Source of the DNA: Brevundimonas bacteroides DSM 4726 | Lineage (GTDB): Bacteria; Pseudomonadota; Alphaproteobacteria; Caulobacterales; Caulobacteraceae | Direction of reading: 5' to 3' | Length of the DNA: 64,000 nt | NCBI RefSeq assembly: GCF_000701445.1 | Contig: NZ_JNIX01000013.1 | Coordinates: forward strand, 124,001-188,000 | Part shown: positions 43,659 to 52,198 of the stretch, piece by piece | How positions within the stretch are numbered: position 1 is the first letter of the stretch | How the letters are laid out: each line of letters begins with the position of its first letter | Made by a program: the position numbers and the translations under genes | The notes under the pieces: model-generated | Databases searched by the model: none | Told to the model about the DNA's origin: nothing | What the model saw: only the letters and a program-made list of their open reading frames with translations

Positions 43659-45641
43659 TCAAACCGAGACCTGGGTGCCGAGCTCGACCACGCGTCCCGG
43701 CGGGATGTGGAAGAAGTCGGTCGGGTTGGCGGCGTTGCGCATCAGGAAGATGTAGAGCTTGTCCTGCCACAGGGGCATGCCCTGGTTGGCGGCGGGCACC
43801 ACCGAACGGCGGCCCAGGAAGAAGCTGGTCGACATGATGTCGAACTTCAGACCCTGCTTGCGGCACTGGCTGAGCGCGCGGGGCACTACGGGGCTTTCCA
43901 TGAAGCCGTAGCTGAGGGTGATCTTCTTGAAGTCGTCGTTGATGGACTCCATCACGAAGCGATCGGCCTCGGGCACGCGCGGGCGGTCCAGCGTCTTGAC
44001 CGTCAGGATGACGTTCTTCTCGTGCAGCACCTTGTTGTGCTTGAGATTGTGCATCAGCGCGACCGGGGCGACGTCGGGATCGCTGGTCAGGAAGACGGCC
44101 GTGCCGGGCGCGCGGTGCGGCGGGCGGGCCCGCAGCATCTCGATCAGGTCGACCAGAGGCAGGCTGTCCTTCTTGGCCTTGGCGGTCAGGATCTGCGACC
44201 CGCGCGTCCAGGTCCACATGATGGTGACCAGACCCGCGCCCAGCACCAGAGGCATCCACGCGCCTTGCGGGATCTTCAGCATGTTGGACGTCATGAACAC
44301 CAGATCGATGGCCACCAACGGCGAGATGGCCCCTAGGCTGAGCGGCACGGACCACTTCCACAGGTTCCGGACGATGAACCAGGCCAGAAGGCTGTCGACG
44401 AACATGGAGCCGGTGACGGCGATGCCGTAGGCGGCGGCCAGGGCCGAGGAGGTCTGGAAGGTCACCAGCAGGGCCAGCACCCCGACCATCAGCAGGGAGT
44501 TGACGGCGGGGACGTAGATCTGGCCGGCCTGGCTCTCGGACGTGTTCAGGATGGACATGCGGGGCAGAAGGCCCAGCTGGACCGCCTGTTGCGTCACCGA
44601 GAAGGCGCCGGTGATCACCGCCTGGCTGGCGATGACGGTGGCGATGGTGGCCATGATGAGGACGGGCCAGTAGGCGAACTGGGGCACCATGAGCCAGAAG
44701 GGGTTCTCGACCGCCTCGCGGTTGGCGAGCACGAAGGCGCCCTGGCCCAGGTAGTTCAGCGTGAGGCAGGGCAGGACGACCCAGAGCCAGCCGAGCCGGA
44801 TCGGGCTTTTGCCGAAATGGCCCATGTCGGCGTAGAGCGCCTCAGCGCCGGTCACGGCGAGGAAGACGCTGCCCAGGATGACGAAGCCCAGGAAGCCGTT
44901 GTCGAACAGGAAGGCGACGCCGTAGTGGGGTGACAGTGCCCTCAGGATCGAGATGTCGTCGAAGATGTGATAGACGCCGAGCGCCGCCAGGATCAGGAAC
45001 CAGACCAGCGTCAGGGGTCCGAAGAAGCGCGCCATGGAGCCCGTGCCGCGCGACTGGATCATGAACAGCGCGATCAGGATGCCCGCCGCGATCGGCAGGA
45101 CATAGGGCGTGAGCGAGGGCCCGATGCCGGGCGCGTCCTTCAGGCCCTCGATCGCCGAAAGCACCGAGATGGCCGGCGTGATCACGCCGTCGCCGTAGAA
45201 CAACGCCGCCCCACAGACTCCGAGCAGGAAGATGGCGGCGGAGCGTCGGCCGACCGCGTGCTGGGCCAACGCCATGAGGGCGAGCGTGCCGCCCTCGCCC
45301 TTGTTGTCGACCCGCATGAGGAAGACGACGTATTTGATCGTGACGACCAGGATCAGCGCCCAGAAGACGAGCGAGACGACGCCGAGCACCGCGAGCTCGG
45401 CCGCGCCGCCGCTGCGGGAATGGTGCAGGGCCTCGCGCATGGCGTAGAGCGGGCTGGTGCCGATGTCGCCGAAGACGACGCCGATGGCCCCGATGATGAG
45501 GGCCGTCTTGCCAGTCCTGGCGTGGCCGTTGTCGTGACCGTCGGCGGGGGCCGGGGCGGTCGGGTCCTTGGTGGTCTGTGACGGGGCGGGGGGAGCGCCG
45601 TCGTCGGGGCCAGGGACCGGGGGGGATGCATCCCCTGCCAT
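43659..45641 (-). CDS. kup: KUP-family low-affinity potassium transporter
   Basis: 660 residues from ATG 45641 (GGAGG 7 bases upstream); a longer frame to 45701 lacks a ribosome site. About 12 membrane helices, then a cytoplasmic C-terminal domain of about 150 residues. Family blocks: VVFGDIGTSPLYAMREALHH, VDNKGEGGTLALMALAQHAV, FYGDGVITPAISVLSAIEGL and FGKSPIRLGWLWVVLPCLTL. K+/H+ uptake. A Pro/Ala-rich N-terminal tail of 40 residues is unusual but harmless. Upstream of rsmB on the same strand. Confidence 0.93.
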   Translation of the reverse strand: MAGDASPPVPGPDDGAPPAPSQTTKDPTAPAPADGHDNGHARTGKTALIIGAIGVVFGDIGTSPLYAMREALHHSRSGGAAELAVLGVVSLVFWALILVVTIKYVVFLMRVDNKGEGGTLALMALAQHAVGRRSAAIFLLGVCGAALFYGDGVITPAISVLSAIEGLKDAPGIGPSLTPYVLPIAAGILIALFMIQSRGTGSMARFFGPLTLVWFLILAALGVYHIFDDISILRALSPHYGVAFLFDNGFLGFVILGSVFLAVTGAEALYADMGHFGKSPIRLGWLWVVLPCLTLNYLGQGAFVLANREAVENPFWLMVPQFAYWPVLIMATIATVIASQAVITGAFSVTQQAVQLGLLPRMSILNTSESQAGQIYVPAVNSLLMVGVLALLVTFQTSSALAAAYGIAVTGSMFVDSLLAWFIVRNLWKWSVPLSLGAISPLVAIDLVFMTSNMLKIPQGAWMPLVLGAGLVTIMWTWTRGSQILTAKAKKDSLPLVDLIEMLRARPPHRAPGTAVFLTSDPDVAPVALMHNLKHNKVLHEKNVILTVKTLDRPRVPEADRFVMESINDDFKKITLSYGFMESPVVPRALSQCRKQGLKFDIMSTSFFLGRRSVVPAANQGMPLWQDKLYIFLMRNAANPTDFFHIPPGRVVELGTQVSV

Positions 45642-45808
45642 GAGTATCCTCCGGGTCGCGCCGCACGCGCGCCCATCAAAGCGGAGCGCCTTTAGGCTCA
45701 TTGTAAGGGGGTTTCAATCGCGCGCGCGAGGATTGCGGACCCGGCGCGCGCGACCGCATTTGTGAAACATGTGCGAAGCCCCTATTTATCGCCTGGAACC
45801 TGGAAAAC

Positions 45809-46303
45809 ATGTCCGACAGCCAACGCTTTCCCGTCGCCGCCCACGCCCTGGCCTATCTGGCCCACAAGGGGGCGTTCGATGCTTCGCGCGCGGCGCCCAG
45901 CGCGATTCTGGCCGCCTCGGTGCCGACCAATCCGGTGGTGATCCGCCGGGTCACGGCGCTGCTCGCCAAGGCCGCACTGATCGCCACGCGGCCGGGGGCT
46001 TCGGGTGGGTCGTGGCTGTTGCGCCAGCCCGAGGACATCCGGCTGGACGAGGTTCTGAAGGCCGTGAATGGCTGCGCTCACCTGGGCTCGCCGCCGGCGG
46101 GGGCCAAGGGGTGTCCCGTGGGCCAGCACATCCCGCGCCAGGTGGGCAAGGTGCTGACGCTGGCCGATCAGGCCGCGTCGGATGCGCTGGCCAAGATCAC
46201 CATCGCCGATCTGCTGGCCGAGAACGCGCCGGCGCTGGCCGGGGTGCAGATCCACGGCTCGTGCAGCGAGGCCATCCGCGCGGCGGAGACCGTCGCGGCG
46301 TGA
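45809..46303 (+). CDS. Rrf2-family transcriptional regulator
   Basis: 164 residues. Winged HTH of the Rrf2 type: PVAAHALAYLAHKGAFDASR, then ASVPTNPVVIRRVTALLAKA and ATRPGASGGSWLLRQPEDIR. Only two Cys are present in the region that would bind an iron-sulfur cluster (NGCAHLG and KGCPVGQ), plus one near the C-terminus (HGSCSEAI), so a cluster is possible but not sure. Overlaps the SDR gene by 4 bases (GTGA) and probably controls it. Confidence 0.85.
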   Translation: MSDSQRFPVAAHALAYLAHKGAFDASRAAPSAILAASVPTNPVVIRRVTALLAKAALIATRPGASGGSWLLRQPEDIRLDEVLKAVNGCAHLGSPPAGAKGCPVGQHIPRQVGKVLTLADQAASDALAKITIADLLAENAPALAGVQIHGSCSEAIRAAETVAA

Positions 46304-47115
46304 GCCGATCGGCCGGGCGGTGTCCGCGCATCCTGATCACCGGGGCTTCGGCCGGGATCGGGGCGGCGCTGGCGCGGGTCTATGCGGCGCGCGGCTGGGA
46401 CCTGATCCTGACGGCGCGGCGGGAAAGCGCGCTGGAGGCGTTGGCCGGGGAGCTGCGGGCGGCGCATGGGGTCGGCGTCGTTGTGATCGCCGCCGATCTG
46501 GGCGACGCCGATGCTCCCAAGACCCTGTTCGATGCCGTCGCCGCGCGTGGCCTGATCGTCGATGGGTTGATCAACAACGCGGGTTTCTCGCGGACCACCG
46601 GTTTTCTTCAGACAGAACCCGAGGCGCATGAGGCCATGATCCGGGTCATGCTGACCGCACCGGTGGCCCTGTCGCGGCTGTTCCTGCCGGCGATGGTGGA
46701 GCGCGGGTTCGGGCGGGTGATCAATGTCGCGTCGCTGGCGGGGCAGATGCCCGCGACGGGGGGCGACACCCTGTACGGGCCGATCAAGAGCTTCCTGATC
46801 AAGGCGTCGCAGGGGCTGTGGCTAGAGACGCGGGGGACGGGGGTGCATGTGACGGCCCTGTGCCCCGGCTACACCCTGACCGAGTTCCACGACGTGAACG
46901 GGTCGCGCGAGCAGGTGACGTCGGCCTATCCGGCGTGGATGTGGCAGACGGCCGAGCATGTGGCCCGCGTCGCCTACGACGCCTGCGAGGCGGATCGGCC
47001 GAGGGTGACGCCGGGAGCAATGAACAACGTGCTGGCGGCGCTGGGCAAGCTGCTGCCCGACGGCGTGGCGCTAAGGATGGTGGCGGGGCACGCGAAGCGG
47101 CTGGGGCGGATCTAA
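46300..47115 (+). CDS. short-chain dehydrogenase/reductase
   Basis: 271 residues from GTG 46300, overlapping the Rrf2 stop by 4 bases. Classical SDR: nucleotide motif RILITGASAGIGAALARVYA, NNAGFSRTTGF, catalytic Ser in RVINVASLAGQMPATGG with Tyr-x-x-x-Lys as LYGPIKSFLIKAS. Substrate not known; the family has many. Co-translated with the Rrf2 regulator, so it may be induced in stress or redox conditions. Confidence 0.88.
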   Translation: MSRSAGRCPRILITGASAGIGAALARVYAARGWDLILTARRESALEALAGELRAAHGVGVVVIAADLGDADAPKTLFDAVAARGLIVDGLINNAGFSRTTGFLQTEPEAHEAMIRVMLTAPVALSRLFLPAMVERGFGRVINVASLAGQMPATGGDTLYGPIKSFLIKASQGLWLETRGTGVHVTALCPGYTLTEFHDVNGSREQVTSAYPAWMWQTAEHVARVAYDACEADRPRVTPGAMNNVLAALGKLLPDGVALRMVAGHAKRLGRI

Positions 47116-47119
47116 AGCC

Positions 47120-47818
47120 TCAGTGCCCCCCGTCGGGATACGGCGCGGTGACGCCGGAGGCGAACATGCCCGGCAGAGCCTCGCTGAGGCCGGCGAGCAT
47201 GAACTGGATGGCCAGGGCGCACAGGATCAGGCCGAGAACCCGTACGATGATGGCCATGCCAACGTCGCCCAGCACGCGGCTGATCGGGCCAGTGGCGGCG
47301 AAGGTAACGAGGGTGGCGAGCGCCGCCGCGCCAATGGCGATCAGGCCCGCGATGGTGCCTGCGTAGCCTATCTCCTGGGCTTCGCCGGCCTGGATGATGA
47401 TGGTGGAGATGGCGCCGGGGCCGATCAGCAGCGGCATGGCGAAGGGGACGATCAGGCGCTTGAAGCGGCGCTGGGCGTAGCCGCGAACGTCCTGAGCGTC
47501 GGCGGCCGCATCCTTGTCGGCGAACATGGTCAGGAAGTCGCCGCGCGTCATGTCCAGCCCGAGCAACAAGAGCAGGATGCCGCCCGCGATGCGGAAGGCC
47601 GCCAGCGAGATGCCGAAGAACTGCAGCAGCCAAAGGCCTGTGAAGAAGAAGAAGGTCAGAAACGCCGCGATGAACAGGCACAGCAGCACCGACACCGAGA
47701 ACCGCTGACGCGCGCTGGCTCCGGCCGTGGCGGCGGCGAAGATCGGGATGTTGCCGATGGGGTCGAGCAGGGCGAACAGGGCCACGAACAGGTTGACCCC
47801 CAGATCGAGCGCGTTCAT
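47120..47818 (-). CDS. MarC-family membrane protein
   Basis: 232 residues, six membrane helices. ALLDPIGNIPIFAAATAG and RIAGGILLLLLGLDMTRGDF then PFAMPLLIGPGAISTIIIQA are MarC/YchE family blocks. Function unknown (the old link to multiple antibiotic resistance was withdrawn). Converges with the SDR gene; divergent from pyrF by 68 bases. Confidence 0.85.
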   Translation of the reverse strand: MNALDLGVNLFVALFALLDPIGNIPIFAAATAGASARQRFSVSVLLCLFIAAFLTFFFFTGLWLLQFFGISLAAFRIAGGILLLLLGLDMTRGDFLTMFADKDAAADAQDVRGYAQRRFKRLIVPFAMPLLIGPGAISTIIIQAGEAQEIGYAGTIAGLIAIGAAALATLVTFAATGPISRVLGDVGMAIIVRVLGLILCALAIQFMLAGLSEALPGMFASGVTAPYPDGGH

Positions 47819-47886
47819 GGCCGGTCCCCGATAGCCGAATCCTGACGTGACATCCCCTCGTCTAGCCGCTCGGCCGGAGATCGTCG

Positions 47887-48606
47887 ATGACCTCGCCCCT
47901 CGCCTCGGACCCGCGCCTGATCGTCGGACTGGACCTGCCCTCGGTGGAAGCCGCCGAGGCCGTGGTCGATCGGGTCGGCGATATGGTGGAGTTCTACAAG
48001 GTCGGGCTGACGCTCTTGGCGCGTCCGGGCGGGGTGGACTTCGCCCATCGCTTGAGGGCGCGGGGCAAGAAGGTCTTCCAGGACTGGAAGCTGCACGACA
48101 TCGGTGCCCAGGTGGAGGGCGCTGCGCGGTCGGTGGCCGAGGGCGGGTGTGACCTGCTGACGGTCCACGCCGAGCCGCAGGTGATGCGGGCGGCGGTGAC
48201 GGGGCGCGGCGGGCACGCGACGAAGATCCTGGCGGTGACGGTGATGACCAGTCTGTCGGACGCCGACCTGAGGGAGATCGGCTATTCGGCGGGCGCGGCC
48301 GAGTTAGTGGAGGCGCGGGTGCGCCAGGCGCTGGACTGCGGCGTCGACGGGGTGGTGTCGAGCCCGCTGGAGGCGGCGCGGGTGCGTGAGATCGCCGTCG
48401 AAGCGGGGCGGCCAGACTTCCTGATTGTCACGCCGGGCGTGCGGCCCGCGGGCGGGGAGCTAGGCGATCAGCAGAGGGTGGCGACGCCGGCCGACGCGCT
48501 TAGGGCCGGGGCGACGCATCTGGTGGTGGCGCGGCCGGTGATCGCGGCGGAGGACCCGCTGATGGCCGCAGCGCGGATCGCGGCGCAGATGGACGGGGTT
48601 CGCTAG
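47887..48606 (+). CDS. pyrF: orotidine 5'-phosphate decarboxylase
   Basis: 239 residues, ATG 47887 after GGAG. Last step of UMP synthesis. Active site: LIVGLDLPSVEAAEAVV, YKVGLTLLARPGG, and the charged network FQDWKLHDIGAQVEGAARS; then DGVVSSPLEAARVREIAVE, VTPGVRPAGGELGDQQRVAT and the phosphate loop HLVVARPVIAAEDP. Its TAG overlaps the stop of the convergent next gene (CTAG at 48603-48606). Confidence 0.94.
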   Translation: MTSPLASDPRLIVGLDLPSVEAAEAVVDRVGDMVEFYKVGLTLLARPGGVDFAHRLRARGKKVFQDWKLHDIGAQVEGAARSVAEGGCDLLTVHAEPQVMRAAVTGRGGHATKILAVTVMTSLSDADLREIGYSAGAAELVEARVRQALDCGVDGVVSSPLEAARVREIAVEAGRPDFLIVTPGVRPAGGELGDQQRVATPADALRAGATHLVVARPVIAAEDPLMAAARIAAQMDGVR

Positions 48607-49169
48607 TCTTCGCCTGCGGCGGCGGACGCAGCGTCGCCCTGGCAGAAAGCCCGAACCTGACCGGCGAAGTCGAGGTAGCCGCCGTCCAGCGCCGCCTTGA
48701 CGGCACCGTCGCAGTCGTCCTCGGCCAGCCGTGACGTGACGGTGCGACGGACGACCTCGAAGGCGTCCTGCTTTTCCTTCAGCGTGCGGGCCGCCCGGCG
48801 ATCATCGGGCAGGCAGATCGCGTACCACGGCGCGTCGGCGCAGCGGGCGACGAGGCGGGCCTCGCGCTCGGTCAGGATGCCGGCGTCGAGGTTGATCGTC
48901 CGGCGCTCGGGCGCGGGAGGAGGAGGGGTGGTGGACACCTCCGGCGCAGCGGGCACGACCTCGGTGGCCGAGGGGGCGTCACCCCCGATCAGGACGGCGG
49001 CCGGGGCGTCGGCGACGATGTTGTCGCCGGGCAGGGGCACGATCTCGATGTCGGGCACGGCGTAGCGGCAGACCCAGCGGCCGCCTTCCATCGCGCAGGA
49101 CTGCAGCGTCGCCTGAACCGCCTGGGGGGCGGGGGCGGCGATCATTGCGGCGAGGATCAGGCTGATCAT
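48603..49169 (-). CDS. exported protein of unknown function
   Basis: 188 residues from ATG 49169 (GGAGG then GTC spacing). Signal peptide MISLILAAMIAAPAPQAVQA. The N-terminal part has a Cys pair (LQSCAMEGGRWVCRYAVPDI), followed by a Pro-rich linker and a helical C-terminal domain with RCADAPWYAICLPDDRRAAR and LAEDDCDGAVKAALDGGYLD, again with Cys. No family recognised; the Cys pattern suggests disulfides in the periplasm. Confidence 0.65.
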   Translation of the reverse strand: MISLILAAMIAAPAPQAVQATLQSCAMEGGRWVCRYAVPDIEIVPLPGDNIVADAPAAVLIGGDAPSATEVVPAAPEVSTTPPPPAPERRTINLDAGILTEREARLVARCADAPWYAICLPDDRRAARTLKEKQDAFEVVRRTVTSRLAEDDCDGAVKAALDGGYLDFAGQVRAFCQGDAASAAAGED

Positions 49170-49234
49170 GACGACCTCCAAAGGTCACGAGCCGCCATAG
49201 TTAACGCCGCGCGCCCGCCCGACCTAATGAAATC

Positions 49235-49987
49235 TCACGTCTCGACGAGCGCCGGTTCGTCGACGAGGGCGGCGTGGGCGCGGGCCTGGCGCCGCCCGAC
49301 AGCATGGCTGACGAGCCAGAGCGCCATGGCCCAGGCGGCCCCGATGCTCCAGCCGGCGAAGACGTCGGTGGCCCAGTGGGCGGCGAGATAGATTCGGGTC
49401 AGTCCGACGAGGACCGCGATCAGGATGCCGACGCCGAGCACATAGATCTTCAGCCGCCGCCGCGGAAAGGCGCGCGACAGCATGACCGCCAGGCTGAGGT
49501 AGAAGACGGTGGACAACAGGGCATGGCCGGACGGGAAGCTGGCGTTGAGGGTCTCGACCGCCTGATAGGCCGAGGGCGGGCGCTCCCGTTCGAACAGGGC
49601 TTTCAGGCCCTCGCTGAGCGCCACGCCGCCGAGCAGGCCGAGCACCAGCAGGACCGCCGACAGCCGCTTTCGCTGGATAAGCAGGAAGCCCACGGCGGCC
49701 ACGGCGAACAGGGTCAGGACCGAGATGCCGCCGAGCGCGGTCAGGTCGTTGGCCGCCGTCTCCAGCCACCACGGCCCCAGCGCATTGGACGGATCGGCCG
49801 CGGGGCGCAGCGCCCACAGCACGGCCTGGTCGAAGTTTCGGCCGTCGGTCTCGGTCATGTCGTCGGCGAGTTCGGCGAAGGCGGCGACGCCGAGGCCGAT
49901 GATCATGAGGGCGGAGAGGGCGGCGAACTCCACGCGGGCGAAGGCGATCGCGCGGCGCAGATATGGGACGGGTCCGGAGGGAAGCAT
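49235..49987 (-). CDS. PAP2-family membrane phosphatase
   Basis: 250 residues, six membrane helices. PAP2/acid phosphatase signature in three blocks: LKALFERERPPSAYQ, LNASFPSGHALLSTVFYLSL and IYLAAHWATDVFAGWSIGAA, giving the KxxxxxxRP-, PSGH- and SRxxxxxHxxxD-type catalytic set. Likely removes phosphate from a lipid such as undecaprenyl pyrophosphate or phosphatidic acid. Divergent from nrdA. Confidence 0.87.
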   Translation of the reverse strand: MLPSGPVPYLRRAIAFARVEFAALSALMIIGLGVAAFAELADDMTETDGRNFDQAVLWALRPAADPSNALGPWWLETAANDLTALGGISVLTLFAVAAVGFLLIQRKRLSAVLLVLGLLGGVALSEGLKALFERERPPSAYQAVETLNASFPSGHALLSTVFYLSLAVMLSRAFPRRRLKIYVLGVGILIAVLVGLTRIYLAAHWATDVFAGWSIGAAWAMALWLVSHAVGRRQARAHAALVDEPALVET

Positions 49988-50106
49988 CGGCCTCGAACGG
50001 CCAAGCTGGGGCCGCGTTCCCGATCACGGCTTGTTGATTGCGCCGACCCGGCCGCCGTCGCATCGCCGTCGCGCCTTTTCAACAGGCTCATCCCCCGTCC
50101 CGATGT

Positions 50107-50111
50107 GATTC
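50107..50111 (+). promoter_or_regulatory. GANTC site upstream of nrdA
   Basis: A single GATTC about 145 bases before nrdA, followed by TTGACG at 50136-50141, which matches a sigma70 -35 box. nrdA genes are cell-cycle regulated in Caulobacterales. Confidence 0.35.
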
Positions 50112-50159
50112 GCGCACGAAATGCGACGTCAAGGCGTTGACGGGTCGTTCACCATCTGC

Positions 50160-50206
50160 GCCCCATATGTGGGTTCGGGGAGCGCTTCGGCCACAAGATG
50201 ATGTGG
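50160..50206 (+). promoter_or_regulatory. candidate NrdR box pair upstream of nrdA
   Basis: CCACAAGATGATGTGG at 50191-50206 matches the known NrdR pattern (CACAAnATnTTGTG) at all but one base. A weaker ATAT-centred site (GCCCCATATGTGGGTT) begins 31 bases upstream, close to the three-helical-turn spacing of paired NrdR boxes. Both lie between the likely promoter and the gene. Confidence 0.45.
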
Positions 50207-50255
50207 TCACGGCGCAGGCGGCTCACTTTAGATTTTAGTTCGGGGCAGGATGATT

Positions 50256-52139
50256 ATGGCTGGCGGTGAAGCGTTGAAGACGGTGGAACTCCAGTCGGTT
50301 GCGACTGCGCCGACGACCGAGAAACCCCATCTGACGGTGGTCCGGTCGCTCGAACTGGACCGCTCACGCGACGACCTGCTGACCGACTTCGGCAAGAAGA
50401 CGCTGGAGGATCGCTACCTGCTGCCGGGCGAGAGCTACCAGGACATGTTCGCCCGGGTCTCCACCGCCTTCTCGGACGACGCCGACCACGCCCAGCGCGT
50501 CTATGACTATATGTCGAAGCTCTGGTTCATGCCCTCGACGCCGGTGCTGTCGAACGGTGGGGCCAATCGCGGCCTGCCAATCTCCTGCTTCCTGAACTCG
50601 GTGCAGGACAGCCTGGACGGCATCCAGCGCGTCTGGAACGAGAACGTGTCGCTGGCGTCCAACGGCGGCGGCATCGGCACCTACTGGGGCGGGGTCCGCT
50701 CCATCGGCGAGAAGGTGAAGGGCGCGGGCCAGACCAGCGGCATCATCCCCTTCATCCGCGTGATGGATTCGCTGACGCTGGCGATTTCGCAGGGCTCGCT
50801 GCGCCGGGGCTCGGCGGCGGTGTACCTGGACGTCCACCACCCTGAGATCGAGGAGTTCCTGGAGATCCGGAAGCCCTCGGGCGACTTCAACCGCAAGTCC
50901 CTGAACCTGCACCACGGCCTGAACATCACCGACGAGTTCATGGAAGCCGTAAAGGCCGGCTCGGACTTCGCCCTGCGGTCGCCCAAGACCGGCGAGACGA
51001 TCCGCAAGGTCGATGCGCGCAGCCTGTGGCAGAAGATCCTGGAGATCCGGCTGCAGACCGGCGAGCCCTATCTGATCTTCTCCGACACGGTGAACCGGCA
51101 GATGCCGCAGCACCAGAAGGACCTGGGCCTGAAGGTCAAACAGTCCAACCTCTGCTCCGAGATCATGCTGCACACCGGCCCGGACCACCTGGGCATCGAC
51201 CGGACGGCGGTCTGCTGCCTATCGTCGGTCAACGCCGAGAAGTTCCTGGAGTGGCGCGAGGAGCCCCGCTTCATCGAGGACGTGATGCGGTTCCTGGACA
51301 ATGTGCTGGAGGACTTCATCACCCGCGCCCCGCCGGAGATGGCCGCCGCCGTCTATTCCGCCAAGCGCGAGCGGTCGGTGGGTCTGGGGCTGATGGGTTT
51401 CCACTCCTTCCTACAGAGCCAGGGCGTGGCGTTCGAGAGCGCCATGGCCAAGTCGTGGAACATGCGGCTGTTCAAGCATCTGCGTCGCGAGGCCGACAAG
51501 GCGAGCCGCCTGCTGGCCGAGGAGAAGGGCCCGTGCGAGGACGCGGCAGAACGCGGGGTGATGGAGCGGTTCAGCCACAAGCTGGCCATCGCGCCGACGG
51601 CCTCGATCTCGATCATCTGCGGCGGGACCAGCGCCGGAATCGAGCCGATCCCGGCCAACATCTACACCCACAAGACCCTGTCGGGCTCGTTCGCTGTCAA
51701 GAACCCGTACCTGGAGCAGCTGCTCGAGGGCTACGGCAAGAACACCGACGCCACGTGGTCCTCGATCCTGGAGCACGAGGGCTCGGTCCAGCACCTCGAC
51801 TTCCTGACCGACGACGAGAAGAGCGTGTTCAAGACCGCCTTCGAGCTGGACCAGCGCTGGGTGGTCGAGCTGTCGGCGGATCGGTCGGCCGACATCTGCC
51901 AGGCGCAGTCGATCAACCTGTTCATCCCCGGCGACGTGAACAAGTGGGACCTGCACATGCTACACTGGAAGGCGTGGGAGAGCGGGGTGAAGTCGCTCTA
52001 CTACCTGCGCTCCAAGTCGGTGCAGCGGGCGGCCTTCGCCGGCGCGGACGGCAAGGAGACCGAGGAGCCGGATCCCAACCAGCCCGACCTCTTCTCGGCC
52101 GCCAAGACCGACTACGACGAGTGCCTGGCCTGCCAGTAG
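50256..52139 (+). CDS. nrdA: class I ribonucleotide reductase, large subunit
   Basis: 627 residues from ATG 50256 (the AGGA site spaces better here than for the ATG at 50250). Reduces ribonucleotides for DNA synthesis. No N-terminal ATP-cone is visible: it begins directly with LTDFGKKTLEDRYLLPGESY. Core blocks: NRGLPISCFLNSVQDSLDGI, SNGGGIGTYWGGVRSIGEKV, SNLCSEIMLHTGPDHLGIDR and TAVCCLSSVN, with the redox tail DECLACQ. Length (about 630) fits the short alphaproteobacterial class Ia type. nrdB is not next to it; a DUF418 gene follows. Confidence 0.92.
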   Translation: MAGGEALKTVELQSVATAPTTEKPHLTVVRSLELDRSRDDLLTDFGKKTLEDRYLLPGESYQDMFARVSTAFSDDADHAQRVYDYMSKLWFMPSTPVLSNGGANRGLPISCFLNSVQDSLDGIQRVWNENVSLASNGGGIGTYWGGVRSIGEKVKGAGQTSGIIPFIRVMDSLTLAISQGSLRRGSAAVYLDVHHPEIEEFLEIRKPSGDFNRKSLNLHHGLNITDEFMEAVKAGSDFALRSPKTGETIRKVDARSLWQKILEIRLQTGEPYLIFSDTVNRQMPQHQKDLGLKVKQSNLCSEIMLHTGPDHLGIDRTAVCCLSSVNAEKFLEWREEPRFIEDVMRFLDNVLEDFITRAPPEMAAAVYSAKRERSVGLGLMGFHSFLQSQGVAFESAMAKSWNMRLFKHLRREADKASRLLAEEKGPCEDAAERGVMERFSHKLAIAPTASISIICGGTSAGIEPIPANIYTHKTLSGSFAVKNPYLEQLLEGYGKNTDATWSSILEHEGSVQHLDFLTDDEKSVFKTAFELDQRWVVELSADRSADICQAQSINLFIPGDVNKWDLHMLHWKAWESGVKSLYYLRSKSVQRAAFAGADGKETEEPDPNQPDLFSAAKTDYDECLACQ

Positions 52140-52198
52140 GCCGGTGACACGGCGGCCTCCATACGGCTAGGCTTGTCCCTTGCTCTCGGGGGGCTGGC

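Noticed and set aside
42283..44361. 692-codon frame joining rsmB with part of kup
   Set aside because: The extension is out of frame with kup and non-coding in style; rsmB starts at ATG 43623.
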